The notes beneath the pieces were generated by a model. That model was not told where the DNA came from. It worked only from the letters and a program-made list of their open reading frames with translations, and did not search any database. This document shows positions 55,898-62,052 of a DNA stretch of 62,052 bases, piece by piece. How positions within the stretch are numbered: the stretch's first letter is position 1; every line of letters begins with the position of its first letter. This DNA comes from Alkanindiges illinoisensis (GTDB taxonomy: Bacteria > Pseudomonadota > Gammaproteobacteria > Pseudomonadales > Moraxellaceae). The stretch is from the NCBI RefSeq assembly GCF_004377485.1, contig NZ_SNTY01000015.1:1-62052 (forward strand), read 5' to 3'. Both the position numbers and the translations under genes were made by a program.

Positions 55898-58113
55898 GCG
55901 AGACTTCTCAACTCGTAATGGATCAGGCCGTAGAATCACTGCTGGATCGTGTTCCCAATCCTTGTGTGGGCGAAGAATTAAGCCGGGTTGAAGGGCCACT
56001 TAAAGTCAGCGGCAAGGCCACTTATGCGGCCGAATATACCTTTGAAGGTGAAGCACTGCATGGTTATCTGGTAAGTGCGAGCATTGCCAAAGGTACAGTG
56101 CAATCCATTGATGAGAGCAGCGCAACTGCAATTGATGGCGTGGTGGCTGTCATCACTGACTTCAAGGCATTTATTCGCAACTCGCAGCAGGGTGGCGAGA
56201 AAAAAGCACCCACGCAGGGTGTGAAAGACGTTGATTATTTTGGCCAACCAATTGCGCTGGTGGTGGCAACCTCGTTTGAAGCAGCGCGTGAAGGTGCAGC
56301 AGCACTTAAAGTTCATTACACACAGGAACAGGGCGCCTTTGACTTTATTGCAGAGCTTGGCAAGCGTGAACCGATCACCTCAGGCAATGACAAGCCCGAG
56401 TATAAAAATAACCCGGATGAAGGATTGGCCACTGCGGCAGTTAAGGTAGATTCCATTTATGTAACCCCTAGCCAGAACAGTGCTGCCATGGAACCGCACG
56501 CCACGATTGCCGAGTGGGATGGCGATCAGCTTATCCTGCATTGCTCTATGCAAATGCTGTCCTCCTGCAAGCAGCAGATTTGTGATGCTTTGGGTTTAAA
56601 ACCGGATAATGTCCGCCTGATTTCACGTTATGTGGGTGGCGGGTTCGGTTCCAAACTGGGTATCTCGCCCGAATCAATTGCTGCTGCCATTGCTGCCAAA
56701 CAGCTTCAGCGCCGCGTTAAGGTGGTAATGCACCGGACTCAGGTATTTGAAAGTACCGTGCGTCGTACCAATACCCGTCAGCGTGTGGCATTGGGTGCCA
56801 ATCATGATGGACGGATTCATACCATTATTCATAATACCATCTGCACCAATTTGCCCGGTGAAACCTTTTTTGAACCCACAGCGGTTTCCACCCATTTTGC
56901 CTATAGCGGCCAAAACCGTGAAGTTAAATATGAAATGGTACGCATGAATCAGGTATTGGCCGGTTCCATGCGCGCACCGGGTGAAGCAGTGGGCATGCTG
57001 GCGCTGGAATGTGCCATGGATGAGCTGGCCGAAAAACTGAACATGGACCCAGTGGAATTGCGCAAAATCAACGACCCAGCCATAGACCCCAGTAAGGGAG
57101 TGCCCTTTTCTACCCGCAAACTGACTGACACACTGGATTATGGTGCCAAGCATTTTGGCTGGGAAAAACGGCATAAACAACCTGCCGCACAGCGTGAAGG
57201 TGACTGGCTGATTGGTATGGGCATGGCTTCAGCCACCCGCAGTAACGATCTTAAGGCATCGGCGGCGCGTGTGACCCTGACACCGGATGCAAAGGCGATT
57301 GTCGAGACGGACATGACCGATATTGGCACTGGCAGCTATACCATTTTGACCCAGATTGCTGCCGATCTGCTGGGACTGCCGGTTTCGCAGGTAGACGTCA
57401 GGCTGGGCGATACCAACTTTCCACCTGCTGCAGGGTCTGGGGGTAGCTGGGGGGCATGCAGCTCAGGTAGTTCAGTATATATGGCCTGCAAAAAAATCCG
57501 TGCAGTGCTGGCAGAAACGCTGGGTGTTGAAGAAGATAATCTAACGCTGCAAGACGGAATAGCCAGCGGCAATGGCATGAGCAAGTCAATTCCCGAGCTA
57601 ATTCAGGGAAATATTGTTGCCATGGGCCAGATTGAACCAGGCAAAACCACCAAGGAATATACCCAGGCCAGCTATGGCGCACACTTTGCCGAAGTGGCCG
57701 TGAATGTGGTGACAGGTGAAACCCGGATTCGCCGCATGCTGGGTGTGTTTGCAGCCGGACGCATTCTCAATGAAAAAACGGCACGTTCGCAATGTTATGG
57801 CGGCATGATTTTTGGCATTGGTGCAGCACTCATGGAAGAACTCCTGCATGACCCGCACAATGGCCGTCTGGTCAATCATGACCTTGCCGAATATCACGTG
57901 CCGGTCAATGCGGACATTCCGCCGATTGATGTAGTGTTTTTACCCGAACGCGATCCTTATGCCAACCCTTTGCATGCCAAAGGCTTGGGTGAATTGGGGA
58001 TTTCTGGCGCAGGTGCGGCAATTGCCAATGCAATTTATAACGCAACCGGTATCCGCATTTATGACTATCCGCTCACACTGGACAAGCTGCTTGATCAGCT
58101 TCCTACGCTCTAA
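55894..58113 (+). CDS. paoC: Aldehyde oxidoreductase, molybdenum-binding subunit (PaoC-like)
   Basis: The 739-residue catalytic subunit carries the molybdopterin cofactor. Visible landmarks are YVGGGFGSKLG, MRAPGEAVGMLALE (substrate and cofactor contacts), GSGGSWGACSSGS, and the C-terminal KGLGELGISGAGAAIANAI with the catalytic Glu700. PaoABC oxidises a broad range of aldehydes to acids. The cofactor in PaoC is the cytosine dinucleotide form, which fits the MocA-like gene two places downstream. It overlaps the FAD-subunit gene by four bases. Confidence 0.9.
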   Translation: MSETSQLVMDQAVESLLDRVPNPCVGEELSRVEGPLKVSGKATYAAEYTFEGEALHGYLVSASIAKGTVQSIDESSATAIDGVVAVITDFKAFIRNSQQGGEKKAPTQGVKDVDYFGQPIALVVATSFEAAREGAAALKVHYTQEQGAFDFIAELGKREPITSGNDKPEYKNNPDEGLATAAVKVDSIYVTPSQNSAAMEPHATIAEWDGDQLILHCSMQMLSSCKQQICDALGLKPDNVRLISRYVGGGFGSKLGISPESIAAAIAAKQLQRRVKVVMHRTQVFESTVRRTNTRQRVALGANHDGRIHTIIHNTICTNLPGETFFEPTAVSTHFAYSGQNREVKYEMVRMNQVLAGSMRAPGEAVGMLALECAMDELAEKLNMDPVELRKINDPAIDPSKGVPFSTRKLTDTLDYGAKHFGWEKRHKQPAAQREGDWLIGMGMASATRSNDLKASAARVTLTPDAKAIVETDMTDIGTGSYTILTQIAADLLGLPVSQVDVRLGDTNFPPAAGSGGSWGACSSGSSVYMACKKIRAVLAETLGVEEDNLTLQDGIASGNGMSKSIPELIQGNIVAMGQIEPGKTTKEYTQASYGAHFAEVAVNVVTGETRIRRMLGVFAAGRILNEKTARSQCYGGMIFGIGAALMEELLHDPHNGRLVNHDLAEYHVPVNADIPPIDVVFLPERDPYANPLHAKGLGELGISGAGAAIANAIYNATGIRIYDYPLTLDKLLDQLPTL

Positions 58114-58148
58114 GTGCCCATGTTATCGCAAGCCACAGGAGTAATGCC

Positions 58149-59423
58149 ATGAGCCAGTTGACTGCCCTGCTTTATGCTATTGATCAGGCACAACTCCAGC
58201 AGGATGATGCGGTCATGGCCACCGTGGTGCAGGTGGAAGGCTCGGCTTATCGGCGTCCCGGTGCCCGCATGCTGATCTGGTCACATGGTCAGCCTGTGGG
58301 CACGATTAGCGGTGGTTGTCTGGAAAGTGAAGCCTGCAAAAAAGCCCAGTGGCTGACCCGAAATGGCCGCCCAGCATTACAGCGTTATCACACTGGCTAC
58401 GCTGATTTTTACACTGATCCTGATGCTTATGCCAAAACTCAGGGTATCCATGATCACCATGGGAATGATATTGAAGCGGATGACGATGAAGCTCTTGCCT
58501 TTGGGCTAGGTTGCAATGGCACAGTCAGCGTGTTGTTTGAACGCCTGAACAGCCCAGCCATGCTTGCCGTTAGCCAGCTCTTGCGTCATGTACAGGCCAG
58601 TCAGCGTGCTGGCGTGATTGCTACTGTCATTAGCAGTCAGCCAATTAACCGTAAAAGCAACAGTAAAGAAACGACCTTGCAACTGGGCGACCGTTTGCTG
58701 CTTGATCCCGTACAGCATGAATTACGCTGGATTATCCAAACAAATAGTCCAGTTGATCGCAACTTGCATCAGATGCTGCATAACGATGTGATTTTTACCC
58801 TAACCCGGCAAAAAAGCCTGCATCAGACTTATCAAACCACACAGGGCACCATTCAGGTATTTCTGGAATATGTTGGGCCACCCAACCGACTGGTGATTTT
58901 TGGGGCAGGACATGATGCCCAGCCACTGGTGAGCATGGCAAAAATGCAGGGCTGGCATGTGAGCGTGATTGACAGCAGACCGCACTTTGCTCGTAAGGAA
59001 CGCTTTATGGATGCCGACCATGTGCGCTGCATTGACTTAAAAGCTGTTGATTTAGAGGACACTGCGGCCTTGGCTGAATTAACCAGCCTAACCAATGGTG
59101 CTGCTGTAGCCATTATGAGTCATAGTCTGGCGCAGGATCGTCACTGGCTCAAACAGATGTTACTTAATCCACCGCGTTATATTGGCCAGCTTGGGCCACG
59201 TTACCGTACCGAACGTTTGGTTGCCGAAATTCAGCAAAGTTTGCCTGACCCCAGCCAGATTGACCAAGGTCTAGAAGCCTTACATTACCCGATTGGACTG
59301 GACATAGGTGGAGATACGCCTGAAGCTATTGCACTGGCAATCATGGCAGAAATAACTGCAGTGATGAACCAGCGTAGCGGCAAAATGTTAAAACAACGTG
59401 ACCTTTCCATTCATGCCGAATAA
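58149..59423 (+). CDS. XdhC-family molybdenum cofactor insertion chaperone (PaoD-like)
   Basis: Proteins of this family bind mature molybdenum cofactor, promote its sulfuration and insert it into the partner enzyme. The 424-residue product has the N-terminal XdhC/CoxI domain (ATVVQVEGSAYRRPGARML, VGTISGGCLESE, FGLGCNGTVSVLFE) and the C-terminal Rossmann-like domain (LVIFGAGHDAQPLVSMA, AVAIMSHSLAQD, YIGQLGPRYRTERL, PIGLDIGGDTPEAIALAI). It should serve the PaoC-like enzyme upstream, 35 bases away. ATG 58149 has AGGAG upstream. Its 3' end overlaps the next gene. Confidence 0.88.
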   Translation: MSQLTALLYAIDQAQLQQDDAVMATVVQVEGSAYRRPGARMLIWSHGQPVGTISGGCLESEACKKAQWLTRNGRPALQRYHTGYADFYTDPDAYAKTQGIHDHHGNDIEADDDEALAFGLGCNGTVSVLFERLNSPAMLAVSQLLRHVQASQRAGVIATVISSQPINRKSNSKETTLQLGDRLLLDPVQHELRWIIQTNSPVDRNLHQMLHNDVIFTLTRQKSLHQTYQTTQGTIQVFLEYVGPPNRLVIFGAGHDAQPLVSMAKMQGWHVSVIDSRPHFARKERFMDADHVRCIDLKAVDLEDTAALAELTSLTNGAAVAIMSHSLAQDRHWLKQMLLNPPRYIGQLGPRYRTERLVAEIQQSLPDPSQIDQGLEALHYPIGLDIGGDTPEAIALAIMAEITAVMNQRSGKMLKQRDLSIHAE

Positions 59424-60045
59424 CCCGTTTTCCAGTCCTGTTGAAATCAATAATTCAGCAAATCTGGCGGTGTTGATACTGGCTGCAGGATTAAGCCGCC
59501 GCTTAGGACAACCCAAACAATTATTACTAAAAAATGGCAAGCCGCTGATACGCCATGTGGCCGAACTTGCAACTTCCTTAAATCCACAATGCGTTATGAT
59601 GATTGCTAATCATACTGTTGAAATTTCTTCTCTGCTTGAAGACTTGCCCATCCAGCTGGTGTTTAATGCACAAGCCGATACAGGTATGGCAAGTTCATTA
59701 CGAACGGGTGCCCGGTGTCTGAAAAATCATCATGAGCCTGTGCTGATTGTTGGGATTGATCAGCCCTTGCTGGATTCAGCTTATTTACAACAACTGGTTC
59801 AGCAAAATATCCAGTATCCGGAGATGAATATCGTCAGCCAATATAGTGACACCATCGGCATTCCTGCGATTGTGCAGCCAGAATTATTACAGCACAGTGA
59901 GCGTTTGGCAGGTGATACGGGCCTAAAAAAACTGCTGATGCAGCAGGCAGAAAAACTAATAAAAATGCCTGTACCACAGCTTGCCTTTGATGTTGATACC
60001 CCTGAGGCATTGCAGCATGCCCGGCAAAATGGCTGGCTTGATTAA
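59413..60045 (+). CDS. MocA-like molybdenum cofactor nucleotidyltransferase
   Basis: The 210-residue protein is of the MobA/MocA nucleotidyltransferase group: VLILAAGLSRRLGQPKQLL (nucleotide loop), SSLRTGARCL, VGIDQPLLDSAYL and FDVDTPEALQHAR. The operon context suggests it forms the cytosine dinucleotide cofactor needed by xanthine-oxidase-family enzymes such as PaoC. Specificity for CTP over GTP is inferred from context only. I use ATG 59413, overlapping the XdhC gene by 11 bases; GTG 59398 is an alternative and neither has a strong ribosome binding site. Confidence 0.82.
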   Translation: MPNNPFSSPVEINNSANLAVLILAAGLSRRLGQPKQLLLKNGKPLIRHVAELATSLNPQCVMMIANHTVEISSLLEDLPIQLVFNAQADTGMASSLRTGARCLKNHHEPVLIVGIDQPLLDSAYLQQLVQQNIQYPEMNIVSQYSDTIGIPAIVQPELLQHSERLAGDTGLKKLLMQQAEKLIKMPVPQLAFDVDTPEALQHARQNGWLD

Positions 60046-60069
60046 ACGCTTATTTATTTTGTGGTTTTT

Positions 60070-60534
60070 CTACAGCAAAACTTTATGCATCAATGTATTA
60101 GACAAGGCAATACCACGCACCACGGGCATTTGCTGCTGCACAATGAAAAAACCAAAATGCTGAAAAAATGGTTGTGCGCTAACACTGACATTTGAAGATA
60201 ATAGCGGCATGTTGTTCAGCCCTGCCTGTTGCAATAAATGCTGCATTAAATATGCGCCAATGCCTTGTCGGGGAAACTGCGCGGATACAAAAAACTGGTC
60301 AATATAACCATTGTCCTGTAAGTCTGCAAAGGCAACAGGCTGGCCTTGCTGCTCTACGATATAAGGCTTGTTTTTAATAAGACACGATATCCATGCGTGC
60401 TGGTCATAATCAAGTGGTGCCCAAGCATTACATTGTTCAAAGTTATAATCTTTGCGGGCAACTTGATGTACCGCTCCATAAAAAATGGTGTACAAAGCCT
60501 GTGCATCAGCGGGCTGAAAGTCACGAATTTTCAT
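60070..60534 (-). CDS. GNAT-family N-acetyltransferase
   Basis: The 154-residue protein shows MKIRDFQPADAQALYTIFYGAVHQVARKDY at the N-terminus, the acetyl-CoA motif IDQFFVSAQFPRQGIGAYLMQHL, and QPFFQHFGFFIVQQQ late. This resembles the YafP-like GNAT group. The substrate is unknown. It converges on the MocA-like gene with a 24-base gap. Confidence 0.82.
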   Translation of the reverse strand: MKIRDFQPADAQALYTIFYGAVHQVARKDYNFEQCNAWAPLDYDQHAWISCLIKNKPYIVEQQGQPVAFADLQDNGYIDQFFVSAQFPRQGIGAYLMQHLLQQAGLNNMPLLSSNVSVSAQPFFQHFGFFIVQQQMPVVRGIALSNTLMHKVLL

Positions 60535-60584
60535 AGGTTTTAATCACTGCCCTAAAAGCCATTTTGGATAATTTAAACAGCGCA

Positions 60585-60914
60585 TTAATCAATTCTTTTC
60601 GTCCCTATTTTCAAGTTCCATGCGACGTTGCAATGTTTGCACTTTGCTATCCAGATTTGCTGCGCATTATCTTTTTGGGTGGTCGTTAAACCACCGCAAT
60701 TGGGACAAGTTATATTAAAGAGCTGATAATAGCCATAACCCAGAATAAATACAGTGAAAACACCAAAGCCAACCGCAAGCGTCCATCCCAGCATCATATA
60801 GTGATGTTTAAGGCTATATAAACTGCCTGCAAACAAACCTGTATCAATAAGCCATGCCCAAATAAACAGGCGCTGAAACTGTGCAGCAAAGCTGGGATGG
60901 TCTTGTATAGTCAT
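60585..60914 (-). CDS. Membrane protein with C-terminal zinc-ribbon-like CxxC pairs
   Basis: The 109-residue protein has two membrane segments (about 14-34 and 42-62). A cytosolic-looking tail follows with two Cys pairs (CPNCGG and KCKHCNVAW) about 23 residues apart, a zinc-ribbon pattern. It overlaps the stop of the upstream gene by four bases (ATGA), so translation is coupled. It is the third gene of a compact unit with a possible ADP-ribosyltransferase-fold protein and a DUF3592-like protein. I know no function for it. Confidence 0.65.
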   Translation of the reverse strand: MTIQDHPSFAAQFQRLFIWAWLIDTGLFAGSLYSLKHHYMMLGWTLAVGFGVFTVFILGYGYYQLFNITCPNCGGLTTTQKDNAQQIWIAKCKHCNVAWNLKIGTKRID

Positions 60915-61300
60915 AATAAAGTGATCCAGTTTTTATAATCCATTGGATTGATTTTAAAAACTTCTACAGGTCTTACCGCCGTATAAGACACCCACTGGTC
61001 TGGGGCAATTAATTGAAATGAGGTTGAAGGTAACCTGTAAATATAACCAGTTTTATGCCAGTCAATTAAAGTGTCTTTTAACTGGATAATCGGTGGATTC
61101 ATCTCAGTATTCACTGAAAACACGGCAGTATCAGATTGCGCTGTTAAACTAAGCGCAAAGGCAACCGCTAATTCATAGTGTGCGACTGCATAAACGGCAT
61201 TTTCATTGTCACCTGCCCCGCTAAAACCAGTTGCCTGAGCAGGTTTTAATACCTCAAGTTGTTTGGGCGAACCATGATAAAGATAATCCGGCTTTTGCAT
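60911..61300 (-). CDS. Small protein, possibly of ADP-ribosyltransferase-like fold
   Basis: The 129-residue protein begins MQKPDYLYHGSPKQLEVLKP. It continues with AVYAVAHYELAVAFALSL and, near the end, DQWVSYTAVRPVEVFKI. The L-Y-H-G-S start, the later VYA..A..FAL and the late W-x-S-Y segment recall the three conserved regions of ART-fold families (His in YHGS/T, then Tyr, then an E/Q position). The third key residue would be Gln or Asp here, so activity is uncertain. I use ATG 61300; a GTG at 61339 inside the preceding gene is the alternative. Middle gene of a three-gene unit. The fold call is inference from pattern only. Confidence 0.6.
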   Translation of the reverse strand: MQKPDYLYHGSPKQLEVLKPAQATGFSGAGDNENAVYAVAHYELAVAFALSLTAQSDTAVFSVNTEMNPPIIQLKDTLIDWHKTGYIYRLPSTSFQLIAPDQWVSYTAVRPVEVFKINPMDYKNWITLL

Positions 61301-61322
61301 ATTATTATCTACCCGCTGATCC

Positions 61323-61817
61323 TTAAAGATCACTAACACGAATTTGATTAAAGCGCTTTAACCCCAGCACGCCACATAGCAAACCAAAGAGCCAGATATA
61401 AACTTCGAGCCAGTTTTTCAAAGGGCCTTTATCCATGATCGCTAACTCTGGTTTATTAGTTGCATAGATTACAGGCACAGTCGCCTGCAAATGCTGAATG
61501 TCATGGCCAAAATGATCGGTAAATCGGACAGGTTTTTTATTTACTGTAAATTCAACGATTGGCAATTGTGTGGTGACAACCCTGCCTCCTGTACTACTGT
61601 GCTGATGCCAACTTGTTGGCTGATACGCCACAATAATCCCTTGCGTTACAGCGCCATTAACCCAGAGTGGATAAACGCGTTTGATCGCATGCGTTAAACC
61701 AATTGCACAAAAAATCAGGCATGCTAAAGACAAATACTTGAGTACTTTAAAGATGATCTGAAATAGCTTTTGAGGTTGATCAACAATAGACCGTAAGGAA
61801 GCGTAAAGGTCAGCCAT
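61323..61817 (-). CDS. DUF3592-like membrane protein
   Basis: The 164-residue protein has two membrane segments (about 26-45 and 139-155). Between them is an extracytoplasmic or luminal beta domain with GIIVAYQPTSW, LPIVEFTVNKKPVRFTDHFGHD and ATVPVIYATNKPELAIMD, the usual pattern of DUF3592 proteins. The function of the family is unknown. It is first of the three-gene unit; a 22-base gap separates it from the possible ART-fold gene. About 110 bases upstream the IS982-like element begins. Confidence 0.75.
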   Translation of the reverse strand: MADLYASLRSIVDQPQKLFQIIFKVLKYLSLACLIFCAIGLTHAIKRVYPLWVNGAVTQGIIVAYQPTSWHQHSSTGGRVVTTQLPIVEFTVNKKPVRFTDHFGHDIQHLQATVPVIYATNKPELAIMDKGPLKNWLEVYIWLFGLLCGVLGLKRFNQIRVSDL

Positions 61818-61928
61818 GTAACAACCTGCTGTTATAATTTTAATCTTGGCAAAAATTATAGCAGCAGACCCATCAACTACCCACTATTTTGATTTTGCAA
61901 AAAATTTCTTATGTGTGCTTGATAGCTA

Positions 61929-62052
61929 ACCCGAATCGCGGATAAGCAATTGACTTGAAAAATAAGAGGACTAGAGCCATCAGTTGAGTTACCACACCAA
62001 ACTCACAACTCTAGTCCTGATGTTCAATAGTACCGAATTATTTTGCGTAATT
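61929..62052 (+). mobile_element. IS982-like insertion sequence, left end, cut by window edge
   Basis: A candidate terminal repeat begins ACCCGAATCGCGG at about 61929. A hairpin (AGGACTAGAG at 61967-61976 with CTCTAGTCCT at 62009-62018) lies just before a transposase start at 62020. The family is judged from only eleven codons, and the outer end is a guess. Confidence 0.5.
62020..62052 (+). CDS. Start of IS982-like transposase
   Basis: The eleven codons read MFNSTELFCVI, which resembles the start of IS982-family transposases of Moraxellaceae (a T-E-x-F-C-x-I/V-D opening). The reading frame runs off the window. Too short for certainty. Confidence 0.5.
   Translation, partial: MFNSTELFCVI

Overview
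The window looks like a complete or nearly complete assembly contig from a gammaproteobacterium of the family Moraxellaceae, close to Acinetobacter or Alkanindiges. The main support is the GyrA N-terminus (short start, quinolone region at residues 81 and 85 as in Acinetobacter), the very long glyceraldehyde-3-phosphate dehydrogenase, the orphan PF10118-type hydrolase and moderate GC content. No rRNA, prophage or CRISPR array is visible. Both edges run into insertion sequences: an IS5-family element (IS427-like, with a -1 frameshift) on the left and an IS982-like element on the right. This is what one expects where an assembly breaks at repeats.

Left part (0.4-25 kb). It holds an acyl-CoA-ligase-like protein with damaged adenylation motifs, an M61 peptidase, NDH-2 (ndh), SlyD, DusB, a stress-type flavin/PLP-binding protein and a DUF1615-like lipoprotein. 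Next come a methyltransferase reading frame interrupted by three in-frame amber codons, proB-obgE, a long gap gene with a GTG start, a lipocalin, uvrB, a YheT-like hydrolase and aspartate aminotransferase. A tandem duplication of tRNA-Asn transcription units follows, with a small unknown gene between the copies, then a DUF2726 protein, a cold-shock protein and tRNA-Arg(CCG).

Middle part (26-46 kb). It holds an ABC exporter pair, queF, a cell-wall group (rodA, mltB, rlpA), a membrane-protein gene of the DUF962/Mpo1 type broken by a nonsense codon, and rpsB-tsf divergent from map. After these come a DegS/AlgW-like protease, a Nif3-family protein, peroxiredoxin, sodB, a patatin-like lipoprotein, greB, an MltF-like transglycosylase, serC and a ZIP transporter.

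Right part (46-62 kb). It holds gyrA with an unusual insert of about 100 residues in its C-terminal domain, etfBA, the PF10118-like hydrolase behind a palindromic operator-like site, and a CAP/SCP lipoprotein. A five-gene molybdoenzyme operon follows: PaoABC-like aldehyde oxidoreductase with an XdhC chaperone and a MocA-like cytidylyltransferase. Beyond an acetyltransferase lies a compact three-gene unit (DUF3592-like membrane protein, possible ADP-ribosyltransferase-fold protein, membrane zinc-ribbon protein) next to the right-hand IS.

Most of the window is ordinary chromosomal core. The observations most worth checking are the triple-amber methyltransferase, the nonsense codon in the Mpo1-like gene, the duplicated tRNA-Asn locus, three 16-bp repeats that end exactly on the rodA start codon, the GyrA insert, and the three-gene unit near the right end. 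I did not find a clearly new defence or mobile system; the three-gene unit is the best, still weak, candidate.
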